Assembly (NCBI GenBank): GCA_013036995.1
Contig: JAAOXG010000024.1
Coordinates: 87,309-151,308 of the forward strand
Length of the DNA: 64,000 bases
Origin: Lacrimispora defluvii
GTDB lineage: Bacteria; Bacillota; Clostridia; Lachnospirales; Lachnospiraceae
Reading direction: 5' to 3'
The notes under the pieces are model-generated. The model did not search any database. It had not been told where the DNA came from and worked only from the letters and a program-made list of their open reading frames with translations. Positions 30,570-39,146 of the stretch are shown one piece after another. Position numbers and translations under genes: made by a program. The number at the start of each line of letters is the position of its first letter. Position 1 is the stretch's first letter.

Positions 30570-31590
30570 ATGAAGAAGAGAGAAAAAATTGATGGAAAGG
30601 TATTTTTACTGATTATCACCATCCTTCTCTTTTTGGTGATGTATGCAGCCGGTCTGATCATATTCCAAAGCAAAGGGTTTGCAAAGCCTCAGGTATTTCT
30701 AAACCTGTTTATTTCCAATGCCGGTCTGATCGTTATTGCAGCGGGTATGACGATGGTTATGATAACTGGTGGAATTGATATTTCGGTTGGTTCCATTGTA
30801 GCCCTGACCTGCATGATGCTTGCATGGATGATGGAAATTAAGGGAATGGGAGCGGTTCCTGCTCTTATCATTGTTCTGATTATGGGAATTGTATTTGGTC
30901 TGGTACAGGGATTTTTAATCGCATATCTGAAAATACAGCCCTTCATTGTTACCTTGGCCGGAATGTTCTTTGCCAGAGGTCTGACTGCGATTATCAGTCA
31001 GGAAATGATCAGTATTAAAAATGAGCTGTTTTTAAAATGGGCAAAGAGCAAAATCAACTTAACCTTTCTGGGCGGTACGGTAAACAAAAAAGGTGTGGTG
31101 AATTATTCGTTTATTTATCCCAGCGTAATCATTGCATTGATCGTTCTGGTGGGTATATTTGTTCTTTTGAAATTTACAAAGTTTGGAAGAACCATATATG
31201 CGGTAGGCGGAAACGAACAGTCAGTCAGCACTGATGATGGGATTAAATGTCAGGCGGACCAAGCTGCTTGTTTATGTGATCAATGGCTTCTTATGTTCGT
31301 TGGGAGGTTTCTTATTCGCATTGAATACCTGCGCTGGCTTTGTTGAACAGGCAAAGGGATTTGAAATGGAAGCCATCGCCTCAGCAGTAATTGGAGGAAC
31401 GCTGCTTACCGGAGGGGTAGGCAATGTGTTCGGCAGCCTGTTTGGAGTTTTAATTAAGGGAACAATTGAAACATTTATTACATTCCAGGGGACGCTGTCT
31501 TCCTGGTGGACCAAGATAACCATTGCAGCACTGCTTGCTTTCTTTATTATTCTGCAGAGCCTGTTTGCAAAGGCAAAGGAAAAACATTAA
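30570..31590 (+). pseudogene. yjfF: sugar ABC permease, YjfF-like, frameshifted
   Basis: The first frame (30570-31346) matches the second permease of YtfQRT-YjfF systems through VTGGIDISVGSIV-like residues, IQPFIVTLAGMFFARGLTAI and YAVGGNEQS, then turns to unrelated sequence. The correct C-terminal part continues in the next frame from about 31234 (MMGLNVRRTKLLVYVINGF, GGTLLTGGVGNVFGSLFGVL, FQGTLSSWWTK) to the stop at 31590. The break lies in CAGTCAGTCAG (31218-31228). Removing one CAGT unit restores one frame of 338 codons reading GGNEQSALMMGLNV, which aligns with the family without gaps. It may be a recent mutation, a phase-variable site or a sequencing error. Confidence 0.85.
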
Positions 31591-31602
31591 ACGGATTGAT
31601 TG

Positions 31603-31639
31603 GAAGCCGGAGGGAGATAAGTTATCCCGGCTTCTTTTT
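31603..31639 (+). terminator. terminator of the YtfQRT-like operon
   Basis: GAAGCCGG (31603-31610) pairs with CCGGCTTC (31627-31634), followed by five T. Confidence 0.88.
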
Positions 31640-31654
31640 CTTTCTGTATTATAC

Positions 31655-31683
31655 TTGCGTTTGAGTCTTTGATTGATTATAAT
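31655..31683 (+). promoter_or_regulatory. promoter of the MATE gene
   Basis: TTGCGT (31655-31660), 17 nt, TATAAT (31678-31683). A good GGAGGT at 31731-31736 is too far from the annotated ATG at 31772 to serve it, and no in-frame start fits it. Confidence 0.6.
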
Positions 31684-31771
31684 CGAGGAAGACTGTTTTT
31701 ATATAGACAGAAAATGAATCTGGCAAAAACGGAGGTAATACAGAAAAAGTACGCTTTTACTGGAAAAAAGT

Positions 31772-33160
31772 ATGAAAAAATTTATAGGTAACAAAGCTTT
31801 TTATAAAATGGTATTGACCATTGCAATTCCTATTATGATACAGAATGGAATTACCAATTTCGTCAGTCTGCTTGATAACATTATGGTTGGTATGGTGGGT
31901 ACCGGCCAGATGTCGGGGGTTGCGATTGTAAATCAGCTGATTTTTGTCTTTAATGTCAGTATCTTTGGTATTGTTTCTGGTGCGGGAATCTTTGGGGCTC
32001 AATTTTACGGCTGTGGTAAGCATGACGGAGTAAGGCATACATTCCGGTTTAAATTTTTGTTCTGCCTGTTTTTGTCAGCTGTGGCTGCAGTTATATTCTA
32101 TTTTTACGGTGAAAACTTAATTTACATGTACCTTCACGGGGAGGAAAGCGGCGGAGATCTTGCGCTTGCGCTTGCCAATGGACGCAGATATATGCTTGTT
32201 ATGATGCTGGGGCTTTTGCCGTTTAGCATTGAGCAGGCATATACCAGTACGCTTCGTGAATGCGGAGAAACGGTGATTCCCATGAAGGCGGGAATCGTAG
32301 CAGTGTTGGTGAATCTGGTTCTTAACTATATTCTTATCTTTGGTAAATTCGGTGCACCGGTTCTTGGCGTGGTGGGCGCAGGAATTGCTACTGTTACGGC
32401 AAGATATATAGAGACTGTAATTGTAATAATCTGGACCCATATGCATAAAAAACGCTTTCCATTTATCGAAGGGGTATATAAGAGCATGCACATACCAGCA
32501 AGCCTGATCGGAGGAATCTTCGTGAAGGGCACCCCTTTGATTGTCAACGAAGCTTTGTGGGCGAGCGGTATGGCAATGTTAATGCAATGCTATTCCATCA
32601 GGGGACTGACAGCTGTGGCTGGATTAAATATTTCCAATACTATAGGAAATGTGTTTAATGTGGTTTATATGGCGCTTGGAATTTCTGTTTCCATTATTGT
32701 AGGCCAGCTCTTAGGTGCGGGAAAGATGGAGGAAGCCAGAGATACTGATACAAAACTAATCGTATTCTCCGTTGCTTCCTGTGCGGTTATGGGTACAATT
32801 CTGGCAATTGTAGCACCTCTGTTTCCTATGATTTACAATACAACCGATGAGGTGAAGCACTTAGCAGTTCAGTTTATCCGGATTCTGGCCTTTATTATGC
32901 CGATGAATGCATTTATGAATGTATCTTATTTTACACTGCGTTCCGGAGGAAAGACGGTTGTAACCTTTTTCTTTGACAGTGTGTTTATGTGGGTGGCAAG
33001 TATTCCGGCAGCATATCTGTTGAGCCGATACACCCAGATTCCCATTGTTCCGCTTTATTTTATGTGCCAGATGGTAGATATCATTAAATGTATCATCGGT
33101 TTTGTTCTGGTAAAGAAAGGGGTATGGATTCAGAATATCGTTCTGGATCATGAGGCATAA
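31772..33160 (+). CDS. MATE family efflux transporter
   Basis: This 462-aa integral membrane protein has about twelve spans in two homologous halves, driven by Na+ or H+. The N-terminus FIGNKAFYKMVLTIAIPIMI, then NFVSLLDNIMVGMVGTGQMS and SGAGIFGAQFYGCGKHDGV, are typical of clostridial MATE exporters. The second half has NEALWASGMAMLMQCYSIRG. The ribosome site before the ATG is poor (GGAAAAAAGT). It may be co-transcribed with the esterase gene that starts 13 nt after its stop. The substrate is unknown. Confidence 0.88.
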   Translation: MKKFIGNKAFYKMVLTIAIPIMIQNGITNFVSLLDNIMVGMVGTGQMSGVAIVNQLIFVFNVSIFGIVSGAGIFGAQFYGCGKHDGVRHTFRFKFLFCLFLSAVAAVIFYFYGENLIYMYLHGEESGGDLALALANGRRYMLVMMLGLLPFSIEQAYTSTLRECGETVIPMKAGIVAVLVNLVLNYILIFGKFGAPVLGVVGAGIATVTARYIETVIVIIWTHMHKKRFPFIEGVYKSMHIPASLIGGIFVKGTPLIVNEALWASGMAMLMQCYSIRGLTAVAGLNISNTIGNVFNVVYMALGISVSIIVGQLLGAGKMEEARDTDTKLIVFSVASCAVMGTILAIVAPLFPMIYNTTDEVKHLAVQFIRILAFIMPMNAFMNVSYFTLRSGGKTVVTFFFDSVFMWVASIPAAYLLSRYTQIPIVPLYFMCQMVDIIKCIIGFVLVKKGVWIQNIVLDHEA

Positions 33161-33173
33161 GAGAGGAGAAGAT

Positions 33174-34169
33174 ATGATGTTTGAGTCGGTTTCCGTTGAT
33201 ACAACCATTGAAGAACTTTGCACAAAAAAAGAGCTTTCCCAGTTTTCTGATTATTTTTTCACTCATATGACAGAGGATGTATGGAAGCGCAGAATAGGTG
33301 ATTATGGAAATGAACGGTGTGGGATACTGCCTGCGATAAAGCGGATTTATGAGGTAATGGAAGCAAATACCCAGATAATCTATGATGTTTATCCAAAAGA
33401 GGAATGGGAAAAAGAACCGGATAAGGAACAGGTGAAACTGATTCATATGCCGGGAGACCCGGATAAGCCCTTTGTACTTGTGTGTCCGGGCGGGGGGTAT
33501 GCAAGGGAATGGGTACTGGTTGAAGGCTATCCCATTGCCGAGCAGTTAAACCGAATGGGGTATTCTGCATTTATCTTAATTTACCGGACAGGTCAGAAGA
33601 ACCTTCTTCCCAAACCTATGGAGGATACAGCGGCGGCTCTTAGATTTCTTGATGCCAATCGCGAGAAGTTCCAGATCACAATGGAAGACTATGCAGTGGC
33701 GGGATTTTCCGCGGGAGGCCATCTGGCAGCTGTATGGGGAACGAAAGAGAAGGGGTATGAGGTCTATGGTATTCATAAGCCGGGTGCTCTGTTTCTTGGT
33801 TACCCCAGCATTTCCACGGTTCAGTTTTTAAAGGATATGGAGCGGGCTTCTGATTCCCAGCGGGAAGCCGCCGTGAAGTATTTAGAACGGATCGGAGGGG
33901 AGAATTTTACAAAAGAAGGGCTGGCAGAGTACAGTGTGGAGTACCTTATGGATCAGGAATATCCTCCCTGCTATCTGATTCACAGCAAGGATGATCCTGT
34001 CGTTAATATTGAAGCCAGCTACTTAATGGAAGAACAGCTAAAGCGTTTAAATGTCCCTTACAGAGTACGGTTTATGGAGCAGGGCGGACACAGCTTCGGT
34101 CTTGGAAACGGGACGGAACTTGATGGCTGGCTGGCAGACGCCGTCAGTTTCTGGGAAGAGGTACGTTAA
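33174..34169 (+). CDS. alpha/beta hydrolase (acetyl-esterase-like)
   Basis: This cytoplasmic serine hydrolase is 331 aa. GAGAGGAG precedes two adjacent ATG codons (33174 and 33177), either of which may be used. The oxyanion loop is VCPGGGYAREW, the nucleophile elbow is AVAGFSAGGHLAA (Ser179), and HSKDDPVVNIEAS and QGGHSFGLG give the Asp and His. This pattern is that of the BD-FAE/acetyl-esterase group that removes acyl groups from sugars. It follows the MATE gene closely. It is convergent with the AraC-type gene across 9 bp with no terminator in between. Confidence 0.8.
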   Translation: MMFESVSVDTTIEELCTKKELSQFSDYFFTHMTEDVWKRRIGDYGNERCGILPAIKRIYEVMEANTQIIYDVYPKEEWEKEPDKEQVKLIHMPGDPDKPFVLVCPGGGYAREWVLVEGYPIAEQLNRMGYSAFILIYRTGQKNLLPKPMEDTAAALRFLDANREKFQITMEDYAVAGFSAGGHLAAVWGTKEKGYEVYGIHKPGALFLGYPSISTVQFLKDMERASDSQREAAVKYLERIGGENFTKEGLAEYSVEYLMDQEYPPCYLIHSKDDPVVNIEASYLMEEQLKRLNVPYRVRFMEQGGHSFGLGNGTELDGWLADAVSFWEEVR

Positions 34170-34178
34170 GGACTCTTC

Positions 34179-35009
34179 TCATTGCCCTGTTTTTTTCTGA
34201 TCGGCATACTGCTTGCGGTTTTTAGAAGGTGACATGCCGATTATGGACTTAAATACACGGTTAAAATGGGTTACATTGGAAAAGCCCACCTCTTTGCTGA
34301 TATCTGTGATTGTCCGGCTTGTCTCCATAAAAAGCCTTTGAGCATGGATAATGCGAATGTTATTGATATACTGGATAATGGTGCTGTTGGTGTAGCGCTT
34401 GAACTCCCGGCATAAGTAATAAGGGCTTAAATAAAAGCGGGAGGCCAGATCCTCCAGGGTGATGTTTTCCGAAGAATGGCTGTGAAGGTAGTGAAGAATT
34501 TCCGTAATGCGGCTCCGGTTTTCCGGGGCTGCTTTTTCATCCGCTCTTCTGGCGATTTTAATTAAAAGCAGATTGAGCAGCATCTTCATGGCATCAGAAT
34601 GAAACCCTTCTCCTTCTTCCTGCTCTTTTAAAATATTATTTAACAGAAGATGAACGGACTGGCTGGCTTTTGTATCAAACCGGTATACTCCGGCTGACTG
34701 GCTGAGGGTGTGGAGAACTTCCGGCACAGTGACTGTTTCTGGGGAAAAATACACCAGAACCCGTTTAAAGGGCACGTCATTATCTCCATAGGAATGGTGC
34801 ATGGAGTAGGGAGGAAAGATAATAAATTCCCCTGAGTTTAAGGAATAAATATTATCGTTCACCATATGATATCGTTTTCCGTATTCCAGATAATATAATT
34901 CAAAATATTCGTGATAATGGGATTTGGCCATATTATCGTTCACGCCCTGAATCCGCTCAGTGGCGATCATCTGGCCTCCTGCCATAATGAAACTTGCTGT
35001 ATCAATCAA
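34179..35009 (-). CDS. AraC family regulator with cupin sensor
   Basis: This 276-aa protein has an N-terminal cupin-like ligand domain (residues about 20-100; HYHEYFELYYLEYGKRYH, FIIFPPYSMHHSY). A C-terminal AraC double HTH (about 175-270) contains ITLEDLASRFYLSPYYLCRE and ITDISKEVGFSNVTHFNRVF. The gene is close to a GH31 gene and an esterase gene whose shared divergent region carries two inverted copies of a 16-bp motif. It is the best local candidate for the activator that binds them (inference). Confidence 0.88.
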   Translation of the reverse strand: MIDTASFIMAGGQMIATERIQGVNDNMAKSHYHEYFELYYLEYGKRYHMVNDNIYSLNSGEFIIFPPYSMHHSYGDNDVPFKRVLVYFSPETVTVPEVLHTLSQSAGVYRFDTKASQSVHLLLNNILKEQEEGEGFHSDAMKMLLNLLLIKIARRADEKAAPENRSRITEILHYLHSHSSENITLEDLASRFYLSPYYLCREFKRYTNSTIIQYINNIRIIHAQRLFMETSRTITDISKEVGFSNVTHFNRVFKSIIGMSPSKNRKQYADQKKTGQ

Positions 35010-35104
35010 GATCGTACCTCCATGGGTATAACTGGCTTCATTATAACGTTTTAATGACCGGATATCAATATAGGATTATTGAGAAATGCTCTCAGTAAAT
35101 GTTC

Positions 35105-35133
35105 TTGCTTTTTCTTGGCTCCTGTGATATTAT
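35105..35133 (+). promoter_or_regulatory. promoter of small RNA copy A
   Basis: TTGCTT (35105-35110), a 17-nt spacer and TATTAT (35128-35133). The predicted start at about 35140 is the first base of the conserved AGTTAG stem. Copy B has the same -10 and the same spacing. Confidence 0.7.
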
Positions 35134-35139
35134 GAACTT

Positions 35140-35277
35140 AGTTAGCAATAACTAACTACATGTGAATATTCTATACATCAGTCTAACCCTCTGAGATTAT
35201 CCTTCATTGACCCGTGAGGGATCATGACTCCTACAAAAAACCCGCCCCTGTAACCGCATGACAGGGACGGGCTTTTT
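35140..35277 (+). ncRNA. unrecognised structured small RNA, copy A
   Basis: This stand-alone 138-nt transcription unit has its own promoter and terminator and no coding capacity. A 5' hairpin AGTTAG-N6-CTAACT (35140-35157) is followed by a conserved block from TGTGAATATTCT (35161) through CTAACCCTCTGA and GACCCGTGAGGGATCATGAC to CCTAC (35234). CCCTC (35187-35191) can pair with GAGGG (35216-35220). The terminator is 35241-35251 with 35261-35271, and its loop contains ACCGCATG. Its sequence recurs as copy B at 38918. I do not recognise it as any named riboswitch or small RNA. It lies between the AraC gene and the 3' end of the GH31 gene, both on the other strand. Confidence 0.72.
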
Positions 35278-35284
35278 GGTTTTA

Positions 35285-37786
35285 TTACATTCCGATCATA
35301 TCAAACTGCTGGAATGAAATCACAAGTCTGCAGTCGTTTTTAGGATTGGGATATTTAATCTGAACGGATTTTAAAGTCTGGCTGTAATACCAGCCGCAGT
35401 CTGCTGCTTCGAATTTTTTCCGATACAGGAAATGAGGCAGTTCTTTGCCGTCTAATGTAATCCAGAACGGTGCCTTGTCTCTGCGGATTACATCTAAATA
35501 AATGCTTTCAACCGTAGTCTGATAGCTGCCCTCCTGCTTAAATTCCAAAACGGTTTGTTCACCAGAAGTCATTATAATTCCGGTCTTTAAATATTCTCCA
35601 TTCTGATAATTTAATGTAGTTCCGTCATCCTCGTAGAGTGTAAAGGAATTGTCTTTGCCAGCAGCAAGAAGCAGATGAATACCGGTAACAGATTCGGTGG
35701 TTAAGTTGTTCATCTGGTTGGCTGCCATAGGAATGATTGCACCTTCCCGTACAAATAGTGGAATACTCGCCATTGTTACCGGGAACTCAAGTGTTTGTCC
35801 ACCCTCGAATCTTTCTCTGGTATAGAAATCATAGAATATCTCACCCTCGGGCAGGTAGACCTTTCTTGTAAGAGCACATTTTTCCACAACATTAGCTACC
35901 AGCAGAGAATCACCGATCATAAAATCAATGCCCTCTTCATAACAGGCAGGGTCATTCTGGAATGCGCTGCACATGGGTTCCATAATGGGTAATCCGGTTT
36001 CGTGGGCACGTTCCATAAGAGAGTACAGGTAAGGGATCAGTCTGTAGCGGAACTTGATGGCATCCCGGATATATCCGGTGTGGTTACCGTACATCCAGGG
36101 TTCTGTTACCGTATTATCAGTATTTACGGAGTGTACGGAAAATCTTGGCTGGAAAATACCGTTCTGAATCCAGCGGACCATCAGCTCTGCTTCCGGAGAC
36201 GTACCGTAAAATCCGCCGATGTCACAGCCCTGATTTGCCACGCCGCTTAAACTCATGCCCAGTATGGTTGCTATATTATATTTTAGTGAATCCCAGCAGG
36301 TTAAGTTATCTCCAGCCCAGGTCTGAGCGTAGCGCTGAATTCCGCTGTGTCCGGACCGGCATACAATAAAGGGTCTGGTGTTATCAAAGGTTTCATGAAT
36401 GGCCTCATCGGTGATCTGGCACATAATATTTGACATAACTGATTTTAACTGGCCGATGGTACCGCCTTTGCCTTCAAAATCACAGCGGCAGTCTTTGTCC
36501 ACCATGCTGTCATATTCACAGTTATCGTTCCATACCGAGCAGGTTCCCATTTCCAGAACATTTTCCTTTAACATTTCTTTCCATACGCTTCGGGTTACGG
36601 GTTTGGTAAAATCAGCAAATACTCCCTTGCCGCCCCACCAGGTACCGATACCGGGTTCGTCGCTCTGGCTGTCTTTTACAAAGATATCTTTTGCTTTCAT
36701 CTGTTCCAGATTGGGGTGGGAAAGAAGAATTCCGGGTTTTACGTTTGGAGATACGGTAATTCCTCTTTTTTTCATCTGTGCAAAAAAGTCTCTTGGATTT
36801 TTAAAGCGTTTTTCATTCCAGGTAAATACACAGCGTTTTACGCCCTGTTGGGTGTCCTGAGAGGTGTAGCCTGAGGAAAGCTGGAAACCATCGACTGGGA
36901 TATCCTCTTCTTTGGTTGTGTCAATAAACTCTGTGATTGCGTCATCACAGTCAGCCTCCAGCTCGGGATAATACATGGACGAGCCAAGATATCCAAGTGC
37001 ATACCGGGGCAGCATGGCGGATTTACCGGTAAGATCGGTATACCGGGAAACGACTTCACGAATAGAAGGACCGGCAATCAGGAATAAATCGATATCACCG
37101 CCGTCAGTACGATACCGGCTGTGAGGCTTCCAGTAATTGCTCTTTTCTCTACCCATATCAAAATCGCATTCATAAGTATTATGATAGAAATAGCCCACTG
37201 CTTTTTTTGAATCCCGGTTTAATTTAATGTAAAACGGAATGTGCTTATACAGGGAATCTGTTTCCTTTGGGTTATAACCCATGGCATCCTTGGGGCTCAT
37301 GGATAGGAATTTCTGCGCTTTATTCCACTGTCCGCTCTTTTCCCCAAATCCGTAGAAGCAGTCCTGGGGTGAAATCTCACTGGTGTGAATACGGCGATGA
37401 TTGCTGTCCTCTAAATATCCAAGGTCTACAATATCAGAATGAAGACAGGTGCCTTCTTTATCATAAACGCAGATACGGAATGGATCTTTTTCAATAACAA
37501 CCTTTAACTGGGACCCGGTCAGAATGGCCTGTTCTTCGGACTGACTGAGACTTGCAGTGGCTGGAACCACCCTCTTTCTCTGTCCTTTTAAAAGTCCGTC
37601 CATACGGTCCTCCCATGCGGTCATAACCAGACTGTAGGATTCTTCCGCAAAATCACCGTCAAATCCGGCGCGGATTCTTAAAATGGTTTCTGTTAAAAAC
37701 TGTACCCGGATCTCGATGGAATTGGTAATAATTTTAAAATAACCATCCATCTCCTTTACTTCATTCACGTTTGTACATAGCTTCAT
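35285..37786 (-). CDS. GH31 alpha-glucosidase-type glycosidase (WNDNCE branch)
   Basis: This 833-aa family 31 glycosidase has no signal peptide, so it is cytoplasmic. The N-terminal beta domain includes CFYGFGEKSGQWNKAQKFLS. The catalytic barrel has MLPRYALGYLGSSMYYPE, VSPNVKPGILLSHPNLEQ, nucleophile Asp421 in CSVWNDNCEY, and RSGHSGIQRYAQTWAGDN with the likely acid Asp. The C-terminal domains include VPLFVREGAIIPMA-like residues and LYEDDGTTLNYQNGEY. It belongs to a different subfamily from the GH31 at 13.6 kb. It is divergent from the esterase gene and shares a mirrored promoter region with it. Confidence 0.9.
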   Translation of the reverse strand: MKLCTNVNEVKEMDGYFKIITNSIEIRVQFLTETILRIRAGFDGDFAEESYSLVMTAWEDRMDGLLKGQRKRVVPATASLSQSEEQAILTGSQLKVVIEKDPFRICVYDKEGTCLHSDIVDLGYLEDSNHRRIHTSEISPQDCFYGFGEKSGQWNKAQKFLSMSPKDAMGYNPKETDSLYKHIPFYIKLNRDSKKAVGYFYHNTYECDFDMGREKSNYWKPHSRYRTDGGDIDLFLIAGPSIREVVSRYTDLTGKSAMLPRYALGYLGSSMYYPELEADCDDAITEFIDTTKEEDIPVDGFQLSSGYTSQDTQQGVKRCVFTWNEKRFKNPRDFFAQMKKRGITVSPNVKPGILLSHPNLEQMKAKDIFVKDSQSDEPGIGTWWGGKGVFADFTKPVTRSVWKEMLKENVLEMGTCSVWNDNCEYDSMVDKDCRCDFEGKGGTIGQLKSVMSNIMCQITDEAIHETFDNTRPFIVCRSGHSGIQRYAQTWAGDNLTCWDSLKYNIATILGMSLSGVANQGCDIGGFYGTSPEAELMVRWIQNGIFQPRFSVHSVNTDNTVTEPWMYGNHTGYIRDAIKFRYRLIPYLYSLMERAHETGLPIMEPMCSAFQNDPACYEEGIDFMIGDSLLVANVVEKCALTRKVYLPEGEIFYDFYTRERFEGGQTLEFPVTMASIPLFVREGAIIPMAANQMNNLTTESVTGIHLLLAAGKDNSFTLYEDDGTTLNYQNGEYLKTGIIMTSGEQTVLEFKQEGSYQTTVESIYLDVIRRDKAPFWITLDGKELPHFLYRKKFEAADCGWYYSQTLKSVQIKYPNPKNDCRLVISFQQFDMIGM

Positions 37787-37833
37787 AAGGCATATACTCC
37801 TTTACTGTAATTCAAAAACAGGTTTGTGATATA

Positions 37834-38030
37834 ATCATAAAGAAAACGGCAATCAAATACTAGACTAAAATTGCAGACTGTCAGTCAAAACTATACATAT
37901 CTTGCACTCTTTCAGAGGGAAATATGCCGGATACAGACGCAATTCTGGGGATAAAAGAGCAAAATAGGTATAGGATATATCAAAAAAGTGCAATTTTTGT
38001 CTAGCAGTGTAAGGCGAAGACGAATATAAT
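37834..38030. promoter_or_regulatory. divergent GH31/esterase promoters with mirrored activator sites
   Basis: A 16-bp motif occurs twice in opposite orientation: CTAGACTAAAATTGCA (37860-37875) and TGCAATTTTTGTCTAG (37989-38004). Read toward each gene, the motif is followed by exactly 20 nt and then a -10: TATGAT (37839-37834, reverse strand) for GH31 and TATAAT (38025-38030) for the esterase. No good -35 exists; its place is taken by the motif, as for class II AraC-type activation. The esterase ribosome site is at 38042-38046. Confidence 0.75.
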
Positions 38031-38054
38031 GAAGGAAAAAAGGAGGATTCAACC

Positions 38055-38855
38055 ATGGCCAGTATGAATTGTCATTATTATAGTTATTCTTTGGGGCATA
38101 CAGTGGATGTCAATGTATTTGTACCAACACCAGAGGGAAATGAGCAAATAACCAGTGAATCAGCAAAGAAAGCATTTCCTTATGAAAAAGGTCTGCCAGT
38201 CCTGTATCTGCTTCATGGAGCGTTTGGTGATTACAGCTCCTGGATGCGTTTTTCCAACATCGAGCGTTATGCTCAGAAGCATTGCTGCGTGGTAGTGATG
38301 GCATCAGCGGAAAATAGCTTCTATCAGGATATGTACCATGGAAACCGTTACTTCACCTTCTTTTCAGAAGAACTTCCTGCATTTATAAAAAGTATTTTTC
38401 CGGTTTCCAAAAGACGGGAGGATACATTTGTTGCAGGACTGTCCATGGGAGGCTATGGAGCATGGTTTCTGGGATTGTCAAAACCGGAGCAGTATGCCAA
38501 GGCTGCCAGCATGTCTGGTGCGCTGAATATTGTAAAAACCTTTGAGGAAATTAAAAATGGATCCATTGATGGTCCGTTCCCCTGGAAAAATATTTTTGAA
38601 AATCCCGATGAGATTGCCGGAAGCAGTGCAGATCTGATGGTACTGTATGACCGCTGCGTAAAAGACGGAATTGTGCCGGAGCTTTATCAGGCCTGCGGAA
38701 CAGAAGATTTCCTTTATGAAATGAACAAAGAAGTAAAGAAAATAATGGAAGAAAAGGGTGCCCATGTTATTTATGAGGAAGGACCGGGCAATCATAACTG
38801 GGATTTCTGGGATCGGTATATTAAAAATGTCCTGCAATGGATGCTTCCGGTTTAA
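38055..38855 (+). CDS. esterase family protein (esterase D / tributyrin-esterase type)
   Basis: This 266-aa alpha/beta hydrolase without a signal peptide has LPVLYLLHGAFGDYSSWMRF around the oxyanion site, nucleophile elbow FVAGLSMGGYGAWFLGL (Ser130), QACGTEDFLYEMN with the Asp, and EGPGNHNWDFWD with the His. These are marks of the esterase D/EstA group that cleaves short acyl esters, including feruloyl or acetyl groups on sugars. Strong AAGGAGG upstream. It is co-regulated with the divergent GH31 gene, so the pair probably deacylates and cleaves the same imported oligosaccharide (inference). Confidence 0.87.
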   Translation: MASMNCHYYSYSLGHTVDVNVFVPTPEGNEQITSESAKKAFPYEKGLPVLYLLHGAFGDYSSWMRFSNIERYAQKHCCVVVMASAENSFYQDMYHGNRYFTFFSEELPAFIKSIFPVSKRREDTFVAGLSMGGYGAWFLGLSKPEQYAKAASMSGALNIVKTFEEIKNGSIDGPFPWKNIFENPDEIAGSSADLMVLYDRCVKDGIVPELYQACGTEDFLYEMNKEVKKIMEEKGAHVIYEEGPGNHNWDFWDRYIKNVLQWMLPV

Positions 38856-38882
38856 TTGAGAATTCTTTCCTAAGAAGAGGGC

Positions 38883-38911
38883 TTGTTTTTTTAAAAACCT
38901 TATGATATTAT
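38883..38911 (+). promoter_or_regulatory. promoter of small RNA copy B
   Basis: TTGTTT (38883-38888), 17 nt, TATTAT (38906-38911), with the AGTTAG stem starting 7 nt after the -10, exactly as in copy A. Confidence 0.7.
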
Positions 38912-38917
38912 TATGAC

Positions 38918-39054
38918 AGTTAGTTAATCCTAACTACGTGTGAATATTCTAACATCAGACTAACCCTCTGATTGCATCCTTCATTTGACCCGTGAGGGAT
39001 CATGACTCCTACGAAAAAGCCGTACCTGTTACCGCATGACAGTACGGCTTTTTT
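38918..39054 (+). ncRNA. unrecognised structured small RNA, copy B
   Basis: This 137-nt paralogue of the RNA at 35140 has the same orientation. The hairpin AGTTAG-N6-CTAACT (38918-38935) keeps its stem while the loop differs. The block from TGTGAATATTCT (38939) to CCTAC is nearly identical. CCCTC (38964-38968) faces GAGGG (38994-38998). The terminator stem (39019-39029 with 39039-39048) has a different sequence from copy A but keeps pairing, and the loop ACCGCATG is identical. A T-run (39049-39054) follows. It lies 3' of the esterase gene and just before the methyltransferase promoter. Confidence 0.72.
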
Positions 39055-39072
39055 GGTTATAAAGGCCCGATA

Positions 39073-39101
39073 TTGACATGAAATATGCAGGGTGCTATCA
39101 T
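39073..39101 (+). promoter_or_regulatory. promoter of the methyltransferase/LysR genes
   Basis: TTGACA (39073-39078), 17 nt, TATCAT (39096-39101). The spacer is strikingly like that of the dga promoter at 3237. Confidence 0.75.
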
Positions 39102-39146
39102 TGTGTAAATTTAAGTATATATAGTATAAAAAGGGAGCGTGTAAAT

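Noticed and set aside
31037..31234. Short forward open frame inside the YjfF-like gene
   Set aside because: It is the wrong frame of a region whose true frame is family-like. The real anomaly is the CAGT duplication just after it.
36399..36860. 153-aa forward open frame inside the second GH31 gene
   Set aside because: Opposite to conserved catalytic-domain codons of the GH31; no ribosome site and no recognisable motif.
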